The notes: a model not told the origin generated them from the sequence alone. Shown: positions 7,986-16,765, counted from the stretch's first letter. The stretch is DNA of 30,414 bases from CAYOEJ01 sp964403015 (GCA_964403015.1 CAYOEJ010000020.1:1-30414), one strand, 5' to 3'. Program-made: numbers and translations.

Positions 7986-8021
7986 TTTTCTTAGAGGGGA
8001 CAATTTTCTTAGAGGGGACAA
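7986..8021. repeat. Perfect 18-bp tandem duplication
   Basis: The unit TTTTCTTAGAGGGGACAA occurs twice without mismatch (7986-8003, 8004-8021). It lies ~20 bp past the TPM-gene stop, in the 140-bp region upstream of pspA. A 7-bp inverted repeat CCTACTG/CAGTAGG (7943-7949/7975-7981) follows closer to pspA. It could be an operator or a neutral duplication. Confidence 0.8.
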
Positions 8022-8041
8022 CGGATGACGACGACGCCGGT

Positions 8042-9976
8042 CTAGAAGCCTTGACGGAATCCGCCTCCGCCTCCGCCCCCGCCGAAGCTTCCGCCAAATC
8101 CGCCGCCGCCGAAACCTCCACCGCTGCGTCGTCCGCCACCGAAGCCGCCACTGGCAATTCCACCGTAGAGGACTCCACGGGCGATGCCGCCGATGATCGC
8201 TCCCGCGACTTCGCCGCCGATACTGGGGCCAGAGTTGTAGCCGCCTCCGCCGCCAAAGCCGCCGCGGTTGGTGTAACGGTCGAGGTCGGAATTCAGTGAA
8301 CGCTCGGCGCGCTCGGCAATATGAAGAGCATTCTCGTAGCTCTTGAGCTTCTCTTGTGCCGCCATTACTTCGGCCTTGTCATATGCCTGTTGGGCATGGG
8401 CGAGGAGGGTGCGCGCATCGGCACCTACCTGACCGCGGTAGCGGGTGATCTTCTCATCAACGGCTTCGATGCGGTTCTTGGCCGCGTAGCGTGTGCGTTC
8501 GATGTTTTGCTGGAGTCGTACACGATTTTCTTCTTCTCGGCGGACGCCGCTGAGAGCAAGGTCGAGTGCGGCTTCTGCCTCGGTGAGCTCGTCATTGATG
8601 AGAATGAGGTCCACCCCTGCACCCGACGTGGCCCGGGTGAGAACTTCCTGTGCCTCACGCTGACGAAGCTCAATATTCGAATCGCCACGGCCGAGTTTGC
8701 GCGCGTCATCCACGTCCTGGCTAAGCGAGCGCACGTTCTTCTCAAGCGTCTGCCTTGCGTTCGCAAGCAGAGACGGCGCCTCGTCAATCTTCTGGTTAAG
8801 AGCTCCAGCCTGAGCCAGAGTGCCTTCGGCCAACTTCGCGTAGGGGACAGCTCCGTTGCGATCGCCGCTTTCGAGTTCTGCACGGGCAGAATCAAGGGAT
8901 TCGGCAGTCGAATCGAGCAGTGTGCGGATTTGATCAGGGTAGGTGCGAAGAGTTGTCAGCGATGATTCAGGGAAGTTAAGTGCAAGGTTGTCAATCTTGT
9001 CCCCGGCCAGACGCATCTGAGACAGAATCTCGTTCCGTCGGATATCGATCTCCGAAATCTTCTCCTCAACGCGCGCCGCGAGATTACGAAGATCCGAGAA
9101 TCCCTTTTCCTGCTCGGCGAGTGCCTGCTGCGCGGTACCCACCAGCTGAAGAATCTTTTCGTTCATTTCGCGCTGCTCAGCCGGCGTCTCAGGATGGGGA
9201 TCATCGAGGAGCTTGCGAATCTTGAAGGCCTCCTTGGTGGCCGCCTGCGCACGCTCAAGTGTGGCGGAGAATCCTTGCGTCGCCTCCAAACCAAACTCGG
9301 CACGCGCAAACTCGAGCTCGGCTGTTGCGGAGCGAACGTCGTCGTCGGCATCAAGAAGTTCAGCAGAAGCCCGCTGGGAAAGCTGCGAAAGCTCTTCCTG
9401 AGTGGTCTTATCCTTGCGGCGCTTGGAAATCGAGGAGGCAGCGAAAATACCGCCGCCAATAGCGAGCGCTCCGCCAACGATGGGGATCACGGGAGGTGTC
9501 GAACCACCGTGTTCTACCGAACCACCCGTGGCGAGAGCTTCAACGTTCTCGGCAAACATGATGATTCCGGAATCCCAATTGCCGGCTGAGAATTCGTCGC
9601 GGACGGCTTGGTTAGAGGCGCTCTGCATGGCGCTCTCGGTTACGCCGGAGGTCGCATTGGAAAAACCATAGAGTTCCGAGGTGCCAACTGAAACCACGTA
9701 AATGCCGTCATGCGATTCCAAACTGGACTCCGCATATGTTTCGCGCACCCACTCAGCTGCGGTCATGCCGTCGAAGTCATCGACAACCACAACCCACAGG
9801 TCGTTGCCCGGCACTTCCTCCACAGCTGCACGGACACCGTTCACGTCGGAGATCACGCCCGCGTAGTCCTCAAAGTTGGAGGGAAGGTCGACAGGCTCCT
9901 GAGCGTGGGCGACGCCGGGAAGGAGCATGAAGGAAGCGCAAAGAGCGGCTCCGAACCCAAACTTCTTAAGCAACAT
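8042..9976 (-). CDS. Secreted, membrane-anchored TPM-domain protein with coiled coil and Gly-rich tail
   Basis: About 644 residues. A signal peptide (MLLKKFGFGAALCASFMLL, cleavage near AHA-Q26) leads into a TPM (Psb32/YgcG-type) domain at roughly 30-150: DYAGVISD, DLWVVVVDDFDG, ESHDGIYVVSV. A membrane segment follows at ~155-175 (VIPIVGGALAIGGGIFAASS), then a ~400-residue cytoplasmic coiled coil rich in Ala, Glu and Arg, and an extreme Gly-rich C-terminus (~585-644) with Arg/Phe/Ser. I chose the ATG at 9976 because GGAAGG lies 5 nt upstream; a GTG two codons earlier (9982) overlaps that Shine-Dalgarno. The PspA neighbour and the PspA-like coiled coil suggest a membrane-integrity module. TPM domains are variously described as phosphatase-like or structural; the activity here is unknown. 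Confidence 0.87.
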   Translation of the reverse strand: MLLKKFGFGAALCASFMLLPGVAHAQEPVDLPSNFEDYAGVISDVNGVRAAVEEVPGNDLWVVVVDDFDGMTAAEWVRETYAESSLESHDGIYVVSVGTSELYGFSNATSGVTESAMQSASNQAVRDEFSAGNWDSGIIMFAENVEALATGGSVEHGGSTPPVIPIVGGALAIGGGIFAASSISKRRKDKTTQEELSQLSQRASAELLDADDDVRSATAELEFARAEFGLEATQGFSATLERAQAATKEAFKIRKLLDDPHPETPAEQREMNEKILQLVGTAQQALAEQEKGFSDLRNLAARVEEKISEIDIRRNEILSQMRLAGDKIDNLALNFPESSLTTLRTYPDQIRTLLDSTAESLDSARAELESGDRNGAVPYAKLAEGTLAQAGALNQKIDEAPSLLANARQTLEKNVRSLSQDVDDARKLGRGDSNIELRQREAQEVLTRATSGAGVDLILINDELTEAEAALDLALSGVRREEENRVRLQQNIERTRYAAKNRIEAVDEKITRYRGQVGADARTLLAHAQQAYDKAEVMAAQEKLKSYENALHIAERAERSLNSDLDRYTNRGGFGGGGGYNSGPSIGGEVAGAIIGGIARGVLYGGIASGGFGGGRRSGGGFGGGGFGGSFGGGGGGGGFRQGF

Positions 9977-10195
9977 AGTCACCTTCCATGAGCGGTTTCA
10001 GCCCGCTAGTAAATCGTGGGGCATCACCTTAGCCAGTGACTTCCCCTGTGGTGGGCACCACCAATTTACCAACGCCAACGCAGCGCGTGCGACAAAAGTG
10101 CGTGGGGAGATCAGCCTAAACGGCAAAAACGTCCCGAAAAGGCATAGGTTCAGCGGGTTACGCTAGTAAAGTAACGGTCAATCTCCGAACGCCAC

Positions 10196-10223
10196 GGGGC
10201 GGTTCGAAGCCTCGAACCACCCC
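10196..10223. promoter_or_regulatory. Stable hairpin in the cspB/TPM divergent intergenic region
   Basis: GGGG-c-GGTTCGA / TCGAACC-a-CCCC with a 4-nt loop (AGCC) forms an 11-bp stem with one mismatch. It sits about 110 bp upstream of the cspB start in a 360-bp intergenic region that otherwise shows no gene. No T-tract follows on the + strand. It could be a 5' leader element of cspB or a divergent-promoter operator. Confidence 0.45.
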
Positions 10224-10336
10224 TGATGTGAGGGCAGCGCTCAAGAAGTGCCATAATGGAGTTTGAATACCTTCGGAACGTGTTGGGCAAATTTTGCTTG
10301 AGCGATCCGAAAAGCACCTAAGAAAGCGAGACAACT

Positions 10337-10711
10337 GTGCCTACCGGAAAGGTGAAGTTCTTCGACGAGAAGAAGGGCTTTGGTTTCATCACCGGCGACG
10401 ACGGTTCACAGGTTTACCTGCCAGAAAGCGCGGTACCCATCGGTGTGAAGTTGCGCCCCGGAACCCGGGTTGAATACGGCGTCGGCGAAACACGTCGCGG
10501 TCCCGCCGCTCTCTCTGTTTCGATTGTCCGCAAGGAGTCCTCGCTGGCAGAAGCAAACCGGCGATCGCCCGAGGATCTTGTCCCCATCATTGAGGACCTG
10601 ATTAAGATTTTGGATCACTCGTCCACCCAGCTACGACGTGGTCGCTACCCCGAGGGTGGTGCCCGTATTGCGCAGGCTCTGCGTGCTCTCGCTGAGGATT
10701 TTGATGTCTAA
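10337..10711 (+). CDS. cspB: CspB-type cold-shock domain protein with C-terminal extension
   Basis: A single-strand nucleic-acid binding OB-fold protein of 124 residues. The cold-shock domain is residues 1-66, with RNP1 KGFGFI at 13-18. The RNP2 position reads VYLPES (26-31) rather than the usual VFVH, as in the actinobacterial CspB subgroup. A ~55-residue helical extension ends in GRYPEGGARIAQALRALAEDF, matching my memory of mycobacterial CspB tails. It starts with GTG at 10337. The stop overlaps the start of the DUF3027 gene by 8 bp, a conserved actinobacterial pairing. Confidence 0.92.
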   Translation: MPTGKVKFFDEKKGFGFITGDDGSQVYLPESAVPIGVKLRPGTRVEYGVGETRRGPAALSVSIVRKESSLAEANRRSPEDLVPIIEDLIKILDHSSTQLRRGRYPEGGARIAQALRALAEDFDV

Positions 10712-11498
10712 TCGTATTAACCCCAAGCAGAAGGTCATTCGAGAAAAGGTTCTTGGTGAGGCTGTAGATCAAGCGCGACAGTCGCTTCTGGAAGTCACCC
10801 GAGATGCCAACATTGGCGAGCACGCGGGTCTGGTCCAAGAGGCCGATCGCGTAGTGACCCACGCATTCGAATGTTTGCTTCCCGGCTACCGTGGCTGGTT
10901 CTGGACCGTGACGCTGGCGCGCGCATCGCGGGCTAAGACCGCCACCGTGAACGAGCTTTCCCTTCGTCCGGGCCCTGACGCGCTGTTGGCACCCGAGTGG
11001 GTACCCTGGTCGGATCGGCTTACTCCGGACGACGTCGGTCCCTCCGATCGTCTTCCCTACCTTCCCGACGACGAAAATCTACAAGCAAACGTGGACCCAC
11101 TTCTCGATGAAGGGTTCGAGTCCACCGGAGCCGACGCCGATCAGCTTGCCGAGTGGGAGATGGGTCTTGGTCGCGCGCGGATTCTGTCCGACACGGGTCG
11201 TACCCGTGCCTTCCGCCGCTGGTACCGGTCGGATTCCGGTCCGCGCAATCAGGCGACGCGTGATGCCAAGGCATCCTGTTCCACCTGTGGCTACCTCCTC
11301 CATTTAGGCGGGTCGGCCCGTCAGCTATTTGGCGCATGCGCGAACGAATGGTCGCCTTTCGACGGTCGTGTGGTTTCACTCGATCACGGCTGTGGAGCCC
11401 ACTCTGAGACCGATGTGGGGAAGCGGCCCAAGCTTTGGGAACAGTCGGATCCGGTCGTTAACGAATTGGATGTCGAACTCGAGGCTAATGATTCGTAG
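10704..11498 (+). CDS. DUF3027 family protein
   Basis: A 264-residue DUF3027 protein from the ATG at 10704, inside the end of cspB. An upstream in-frame extension only re-reads cspB. The N-terminal half contains GYRGWFWTVTLAR and EWVPWSDRL, typical of the family. Four Cys (C192, C195, C212, C230) with CSTCGYLL and GACANEWSPFDGRVVS look like a zinc-binding site. Function is not established. Overlap with cspB and only 2 bp to manA point to one operon of three genes; a role linked to nucleic acids or cold shock is inference only. Confidence 0.88.
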   Translation: MSNRINPKQKVIREKVLGEAVDQARQSLLEVTRDANIGEHAGLVQEADRVVTHAFECLLPGYRGWFWTVTLARASRAKTATVNELSLRPGPDALLAPEWVPWSDRLTPDDVGPSDRLPYLPDDENLQANVDPLLDEGFESTGADADQLAEWEMGLGRARILSDTGRTRAFRRWYRSDSGPRNQATRDAKASCSTCGYLLHLGGSARQLFGACANEWSPFDGRVVSLDHGCGAHSETDVGKRPKLWEQSDPVVNELDVELEANDS

Positions 11499-11500
11499 CA

Positions 11501-12816
11501 ATGAAGGTCTTGCAGGGGCGAATTCGTGACTACTCGTGGGGCTCACGGAACGCGATTCCAGAACTCTTCGGACTCGAAGGTGGCCACGAACCTATCGCCG
11601 AACTGTGGTTGGGAGCGCACCCGCTAGCGCCCTCGTTGATCNNNNNNNNNNNNNNNNNNNNNNNNNNNNNNNNNNNNNNNNNNNNNNNNNNNNNNNNNNN
11701 NNNNNNNNNNNNNNNNNNNNNNNNNNNNNNNNNNNNNNNNNTGCTGGCACGGTTGCTGGTTCCGAGACCGGTGGGGCGCAAACTCTCAACGACTACATCG
11801 CTACCGATCCAACTCGCGTGCTCGGCGCGGACGTCGTCGCCCGGCACGGCAGCGAGCTGCCGTTCCTTCTTAAACTCATTGCGCCAGCCCAGCCACTGTC
11901 GCTTCAGGTCCATCCCTCGAAGGAACAGGCCAAAGAGGGCTTCGACCGTGAAGAGGCCGAAGGCATTCCCGCCGACGCCAAGCATCGCTGCTACCCAGAC
12001 GCCAACCACAAGCCAGAACTGGTCTACGCTCTCACGAAATTCGAAGCACTCGTAGGATTCCGCTCGCCTCGACGCATCATGGGTGTGCTCTCCGATCTTG
12101 ATACACGGCTCGCGCGTGATCTGCGTACCTGCATCCGTCAGCAACCAAACGCGACCGGCGTTCGCCGCGCGTTTGCGGCCCTGCTTTCGGAGGAGACGCG
12201 CCCGTCTGAAGCTGAAGTCATGGAAGTCGTTGCGGCATGCAAGGCTCGACCAGCGGATGAATCTCCGTCCCAGCGTGCCGACCTCATCGTGGAACGCGTA
12301 GCTGAGCACCATCCGGGCGACCCCGGCGTGGTTGCTTCACTACTCCTTAACCCCGTTACTCTAAATCCGGGCGAGGCGCTGTTTACCCCTGCAGGCACCG
12401 TTCATGCCTATTTGTCAGGCATCGGTGTTGAGATCATGGCGGCTTCGGATAACGTCCTTCGCGCGGGACTGACTCCCAAGCATGTGGACGTTCCAGAACT
12501 GCTGCGGGTGATCAATACGGTTGCGGCACCTCCTATTCGAATTGCGCCGGAGCGGACGACGTCGGTCCAATCGACCTTCTACGTGCCCGTGGACGACTTC
12601 GAACTTTCCGTTATCGAACTACGCGACGCCAACCGGACGGAGGTCGTTCGCGGAGTTGGTCCACGCGTTCTGCTCTGCCTTCAAGGCGCGGTGGATGCCA
12701 TGGCTGGCGATCAACGCGTTCTGCTCAATACCGGACAGGCGGTTTTCCTCGATGCCGACGACGGCGAGGTGCGCGTTCGCGGCGCCGGCCGGCTGGTTCA
12801 GGCTGACGTCCCGTAA
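11501..12816 (+). CDS. manA: Mannose-6-phosphate isomerase, class I (interrupted by gap)
   Basis: Type I phosphomannose isomerase interconverting fructose-6-P and mannose-6-P, feeding mannose-based glycolipids and glycans. The start MKVLQGRIRDYSWGSRNAIP and AELWLGAHPLAPS are family-typical. After the gap come TLNDYIATDP, the Zn-site QVHPSKEQA, HKPELVYAL with the ligand Glu, and GEALFTPAGTVHAYLSG with the ligand His. The reading frame differs either side of the 100-N gap, but the protein is continuous if the real gap is 2 mod 3, so I treat this as a gap artefact and not a pseudogene. The start is 2 bp after the DUF3027 stop. The stop lies within a 20-bp unit that is then duplicated. Confidence 0.9.
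11642..11741. other. Assembly gap (100 N) in manA
   Basis: Exactly 100 N between GAHPLAPSLI and AGTVAGSETGG. The right edge starts with a near-repeat (TGCTGG twice, 12 bp apart). Relatives have only a few residues at this position, so the true gap may be small or repeat-rich. Confidence 0.95.
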
Positions 12817-12839
12817 AGCAGGCTGACGTCCCGTAAAGC
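12800..12839 (+). repeat. 20-bp tandem duplication spanning the manA stop codon
   Basis: The unit AGGCTGACGTCCCGTAAAGC, which contains the last codons and TAA of manA, occurs at 12800-12819 and again at 12820-12839. The next base begins the N gap, so further copies may be hidden. Confidence 0.9.
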
Positions 12840-12939
12840 NNNNNNNNNNNNNNNNNNNNNNNNNNNNNNNNNNNNNNNNNNNNNNNNNNNNNNNNNNNNN
12901 NNNNNNNNNNNNNNNNNNNNNNNNNNNNNNNNNNNNNNN
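12840..12939. other. Assembly gap (100 N)
   Basis: Exactly 100 N directly at the end of a 20-bp repeat unit; likely a collapsed tandem array. The 101 bp to its right (12940-13040) show no gene. Confidence 0.95.
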
Positions 12940-13040
12940 GAGTTTATATCGGACGAATCGGTAAGATCGGATGCGGTCTCACCAATTGGGCGCTACAAGT
13001 CCACCCACTGGAACGCAGATGCGGAATCGATATCCACTGT

Positions 13041-14534
13041 GTGAGACTTTCTAAAGTGAACGAAGTAAAGGGAGCTGCACCCGTAAAGCAGACATATTCG
13101 CACTCATCTTCATTCCTTGAACGCACGTTCCGCATCACTGAGCGTGGTTCCACAATTGGCCGTGAAATCCGCGGTGGATTCGTCACTTTCTTTGCGATGG
13201 CCTACATTCTGGTCCTTAACCCCATCATCCTGTCTGGCCCGGACTCGACCGGCGGTTATCTTGGTGGTGGCTCGGAAGCCAACATCACGGCAATCGCAGC
13301 GGGCACTGCTCTAGTTGCAGGCTTGCTTTCCATGCTCATGGGCGCGGTCGCGAACTTCCCGCTGGCTCTCGCCGCAGGTCTCGGGCTGAATTCCATGGTC
13401 GCCTACACGATTGTCCAGCTACCGGGTATGACCTGGGCAGACGGTATGGGCATTATCGTGATCGAGGGTATCGTCATTGTTCTCCTCGTCCTCACGGGGC
13501 TTCGCGAGGCGATCTTCCGCGCTGTTCCAAAGTTCTTGCGTACCGCCATCTCGGTTGGCATCGGGCTTTTTATCACGCTCATCGGACTTCTTAACGCGGG
13601 CATCGTTCGTCCAGGCGCAACGCCGCTGTCCTTCGGCGTGAACGGATCGGTCTCCACGTGGCCCCTCGTTGTTTTCGTCGCGGCATTGATCCTCACCATT
13701 GTGCTTATGGTTCGCAACGTTAAGGGAGCAATCCTCTACGGAATTATCGGCGGCACCATCCTGGCCGTCATCGTTGAAGCCATTGCCAAGCTTGGTCCCG
13801 CATCGCCCGACAACCCCGGCGGCTGGGGCCTGACCGTTCCTGCCCTCGATGGTTCACCCGTGCGGGCCCCTGACTTCTCCACGATCGGCGAGTTCTCGAT
13901 TACCGGACCATTTGAAAAAATCGGCGTCATCGCCGTTGTGGTTCTGGCGTTCTCCGTGATGCTGGCCGACTTCTTCGACACCATGGGAACGATGGTTGCC
14001 GTAGGTGCTGAGGGCGATCTTCTTGATGAGGAGGGCAACCCTCCCCGCACGCGTCAGATTCTGCTCGTGGATTCGATTGGCGCGATTGCCGGTGGTGCTG
14101 GCGGCGTGTCCTCGAACACGTCATTCGTGGAGTCCTCGACCGGCGTGGCCGATGGTGCGCGCACAGGTCTTGCCGCCATCGTGACTGGCGTGGTGTTCCT
14201 CTTCGCCACATTCCTATCGCCCATCTTTGCCATGGTCCCTAACGAGGCCGCGGCCCCCGCGCTCGTGGCAGTCGGATTCCTCATGATGCAGCAGGTAACT
14301 GAGATTGACTGGAAGGATCTCGGAGTTGCCATCCCGGCCTTCATGACCGTGGCCTTCATGCCGTTCGGATACTCGATCACCGTGGGTATTGGCGTTGGCT
14401 TCATTACCTACGTGATCCTTGAAGCTGTCCAGAACCGAGCTCGTAAGGTTCACCCGCTCATGTGGGTTGTAGCTGCTCTCTTTGTCATCTACTTCTTGCT
14501 CGAGCCCATCAACCGCGTGCTCGGCGTCGCATGA
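13041..14534 (+). CDS. NCS2/AzgA-family purine (guanine/hypoxanthine) permease
   Basis: A ~490-residue polytopic membrane transporter. TERGSTIGREIRGGFVTFFA and MAYILVLNPIILS are the conserved N-terminal block of the AzgA-like NCS2 subfamily; FFDTMGTMVAVG and SNTSFVESSTGVADGARTGL are the two conserved substrate/ion-site helical regions. About 12-14 hydrophobic segments fill the rest. The exact base cannot be assigned from sequence (PbuG/GhxP-type guanine/hypoxanthine or GhxQ/AdeP-type adenine). The GTG at 13041 opens the frame; a GTG at 13056 is an equally good start and neither has a clear Shine-Dalgarno. A strong terminator follows. Confidence 0.92.
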   Translation: MRLSKVNEVKGAAPVKQTYSHSSSFLERTFRITERGSTIGREIRGGFVTFFAMAYILVLNPIILSGPDSTGGYLGGGSEANITAIAAGTALVAGLLSMLMGAVANFPLALAAGLGLNSMVAYTIVQLPGMTWADGMGIIVIEGIVIVLLVLTGLREAIFRAVPKFLRTAISVGIGLFITLIGLLNAGIVRPGATPLSFGVNGSVSTWPLVVFVAALILTIVLMVRNVKGAILYGIIGGTILAVIVEAIAKLGPASPDNPGGWGLTVPALDGSPVRAPDFSTIGEFSITGPFEKIGVIAVVVLAFSVMLADFFDTMGTMVAVGAEGDLLDEEGNPPRTRQILLVDSIGAIAGGAGGVSSNTSFVESSTGVADGARTGLAAIVTGVVFLFATFLSPIFAMVPNEAAAPALVAVGFLMMQQVTEIDWKDLGVAIPAFMTVAFMPFGYSITVGIGVGFITYVILEAVQNRARKVHPLMWVVAALFVIYFLLEPINRVLGVA

Positions 14535-14570
14535 CTTCTCTGCTGAACTAGGCCGCTACAGGGCGGTAGA

Positions 14571-14600
14571 AGAAGGGGCTCGGTTTTACCGGCCCCTTCT
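14571..14600. terminator. Rho-independent terminator between permease and serC
   Basis: AGAAGGGGC pairs with GCCCCTTCT and CGGT with ACCG (one bulged T) around a TTT loop, followed by TTTC on the + strand. It ends the permease transcript and could serve the convergent serC. Confidence 0.88.
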
Positions 14601-14602
14601 TT

Positions 14603-14671
14603 TCAGTTCACAAGCTGTTCAAGTCTCTAGTTGAGCAGCTGATCAAGTTTCTAGTTGAGCAGCTGATTAAG
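14603..14671 (-). repeat. 24-bp tandem repeat covering the serC C-terminus and stop
   Basis: Three degenerate 24-bp copies (14648-14671, 14624-14647, 14603-14623) each decode as leucine-rich peptide plus stop on the minus strand: LNQLLN*, LDQLLN*, LEQLVN*. The first is the real end of serC; the others are duplicates beyond its stop. Confidence 0.85.
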
Positions 14672-15742
14672 CGTGGCCAGCAGCGCTCGAACGTCGTCGA
14701 TTTCTATGGATGGAAATGTCGCGATGCGTAGCTGATTGCGCCCGAGGGATCGATAGGGCTCGATATCTACCACGCCGCGAGTGCGCAGCTGGGCAGTGAT
14801 CGATTTTGTGTCAATCGAATCGTCAAAGTCGATGGTCGTTACCACGGGTGAACGATAGGACGGCTCGATGAAGGGGCGGGCATCGGATCGCCGATCTGCC
14901 CACTCGTAGACGAGTGAAGACATCGCCTTCGACCTCCGCGCCATCTCCTGAAGACCGCCTTCGCCAAGCATCCACTGGATTTGATTGTCGAGCATTAGCA
15001 GGTTTGCGAGAGACGGAGTGTTGTAGGTCTGATCCTTGACCGAGTTTGTCACCGCAATCTGGAGATTCAAGAAGTCCGGCACCCACCGTTCACCCGTGAG
15101 CCGTAAAATGCGCTCCTGTGCAGCGGGAGATGCGAATGCTAGCCACAGACCGCCGTCGGCCCCAAAGCACTTTTGTGGGGAGAAATAGTAGAAGTCGACG
15201 TCGTCGATATCGACAACCAAGCCACCGGCGATCGACGTACCGTCCACGACCGTCAATGCCTCCGCGCCGCCGTAGCGACGCAGAGGAGTTGTGGCGCCAG
15301 TCGAGGTTTCATTGTGTGCATATATATAGGTGTCGATCCCGGTGCGCGATTCACACTCGATCATCTGACCGGGCTCGGCGCGACGGATCTCAGCCTCTAG
15401 CCACGGCGCGCGTTCGACTGCGCGGGCTGCTTTCCCGGAGAACTCACCGATGACCGCGCATTGCGCTCTCGTCTCGACCAGACAGAAGGTGATGGCATCC
15501 CACAGTGCTGTGGCGCCACCATTTCCGAGGATGACCTCGTACCCTTCGGGCAGACTAAACAGTTCGCGGAGACCGGTCCGGATCCTGCCGACTACCTCGC
15601 GTACCCCTGCCTGCCGATGCGACGTCCCCATGGGGCTGCCAGCCGCAGAAATCGCAGCAAGCTGCTCGGCGCGAACCTTGGACGGGCCCGACCCAAAGCG
15701 GCCGTCGGTGGGCAAAAGCGAGTTGTCGCGGTCGATAGTCAT
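14651..15742 (-). CDS. serC: Phosphoserine aminotransferase (Mtb-type)
   Basis: PLP enzyme for serine biosynthesis (3-phosphohydroxypyruvate plus Glu to phosphoserine). From the ATG at 15742 it is 363 residues, the usual length for the actinobacterial class. LPTDGRFGSGPSKVR, MGTSHRQ, the GGATALWDAI phosphate-binding loop, VVDGTSIAGG with the PLP-N1 Asp, and SPQKCFGADGG with the Schiff-base K191 are all present. The frame stays open to 15916 but that part is not conserved; GGGAAG/GGAG just before 15742 supports the shorter start. It is divergent from dtxR. The 3' end is tandemly duplicated. Confidence 0.94.
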   Translation of the reverse strand: MTIDRDNSLLPTDGRFGSGPSKVRAEQLAAISAAGSPMGTSHRQAGVREVVGRIRTGLRELFSLPEGYEVILGNGGATALWDAITFCLVETRAQCAVIGEFSGKAARAVERAPWLEAEIRRAEPGQMIECESRTGIDTYIYAHNETSTGATTPLRRYGGAEALTVVDGTSIAGGLVVDIDDVDFYYFSPQKCFGADGGLWLAFASPAAQERILRLTGERWVPDFLNLQIAVTNSVKDQTYNTPSLANLLMLDNQIQWMLGEGGLQEMARRSKAMSSLVYEWADRRSDARPFIEPSYRSPVVTTIDFDDSIDTKSITAQLRTRGVVDIEPYRSLGRNQLRIATFPSIEIDDVRALLATLNQLLN

Positions 15743-15902
15743 GTCTCCATCTTCCCACCGGCCAAGGTTTTCCGGAAGAAACGCCCGCATGCCGGTGGAT
15801 GGATGAGCTGATAAACGCAAGAAATGAGTTGAATAAAGGCAATGGCGGCGGTTCTGCGCTCGCGGTTGGCTAATGTGGGGATAGGTGTGTAAGGAGTCCA
15901 GA

Positions 15903-16580
15903 TTGAGCGATCTCATCGATACAACGGAGATGTACCTGAAGACCGTCTATGAATTGACGGAGGAGGGTATTCCAGCCTTGCGCGCGCGAATTGTGGAAAG
16001 GCTCGGCCAGTCGGGCCCCACGGTTTCTGAGACGGTAGCGCGCATGGAACGCGACGGGCTCGTGACCGTTGGGGCAAACCGGGAGATCGAGTTTACTTCT
16101 GAGGGCCTCGCCCGAGCTGTGAGCGTGATGCGGCGCCACCGCCTAGCTGAACGCCTCCTGTTAGACGTCATCAAATTTGATTGGCCGCTTGTTCATAACG
16201 AGGCTTGCCGGTGGGAGCACGTTATTTCCGACGACGCCGCCGAGCGGATTGCCGAGCTGCTTGGCGATCCGAGTGAAGACCCCTTCGGCAATCCCGTTCC
16301 TGATCGAGCGCACGAATTCCCATTGGAGCGTTCCGTCCCGCGTGAGGGGCTGGTGTCGCTGATGGATGTTGAGCCGTCTGACGCTCCGCGAGTCGTTGCG
16401 CGTATTGCTGAGACACTGCAGGTCGAGCAAGCCGGCCTTGAAGTGTTGCGTGACAACGAGCTGCTACCGGGGGCGACCATCGTGGTAGAGGAGCGGGCGC
16501 CGCAGGGCGTCACCGTGGGAGTCGCGGACGAGAGGGTATTCCTTCCAGAAATGTACGCGCGCCACATCTACGTGCGGTAG
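15903..16580 (+). CDS. dtxR: DtxR/IdeR-type iron-dependent repressor
   Basis: A 225-residue metalloregulator. With the TTG start at 15903 (AAGGAG six bases upstream) numbering matches DtxR exactly: primary-site ligands M10, C102, E105, H106 and ancillary-site H79, E83, H98. Cys at 102 favours Fe(II) over Mn(II) regulators. The winged helix-turn-helix is at ~22-65 (LGQSGPTVSETVARMERDGL), the dimerisation domain follows, and an SH3-like C-terminal domain (~150-225) is retained. An in-frame extension to 15885 lacks support. It would bind operators of iron-uptake genes when iron is replete. No full 19-bp DtxR operator was found in this window. Confidence 0.95.
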   Translation: MSDLIDTTEMYLKTVYELTEEGIPALRARIVERLGQSGPTVSETVARMERDGLVTVGANREIEFTSEGLARAVSVMRRHRLAERLLLDVIKFDWPLVHNEACRWEHVISDDAAERIAELLGDPSEDPFGNPVPDRAHEFPLERSVPREGLVSLMDVEPSDAPRVVARIAETLQVEQAGLEVLRDNELLPGATIVVEERAPQGVTVGVADERVFLPEMYARHIYVR

Positions 16581-16619
16581 ATCGGACCACCTGAGGTGCG
16601 ATCGGGCCACGTGAGCTCG
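16580..16619 (+). repeat. Degenerate 20-bp tandem duplication after dtxR
   Basis: 16580-16599 and 16600-16619 match at 15 of 20 positions, beginning at the last base of the dtxR stop codon. The intergenic region that follows up to 16957 is regulatory and holds no gene. Confidence 0.5.
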
Positions 16620-16739
16620 AATCCTTTGGGCCGCCTATGCGAGCGAACCAGGCCTCCACGTGCTCGGCGAGATCGCATCTGCAAAGCAATGCGGATTCCT
16701 TGTGACCGGGCACACAAAATCACGCTTGGATAACGGCAG

Positions 16740-16757
16740 GTAACGGTCAATGTAACG
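16740..16757 (+). promoter_or_regulatory. GTAACG direct repeat, MtrA-box-like
   Basis: GTAACG at 16740-16745 and 16752-16757 are separated by 6 nt; a third near-copy ATAACG is at 16730-16735. MtrA in actinobacteria is known to bind GTAAC-type direct repeats upstream of wall-hydrolase and rpf genes, and the next gene is an NlpC/P60 hydrolase. The assignment to MtrA is inference. Confidence 0.5.
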
Positions 16758-16765
16758 ACGCGGCC

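Noticed and set aside
7939..8299. Ala/Ser-rich frames on both strands over the end of the TPM gene
   Set aside because: They are out-of-frame readings of the Gly-rich C-terminus of that gene.
11501..12816. manA as a pseudogene
   Set aside because: The frame change coincides exactly with the N gap and all catalytic motifs are intact.
12940..13040. Purine riboswitch ahead of the NCS2 permease
   Set aside because: No sign of the conserved purine-aptamer core; part of the region is hidden by the gap.
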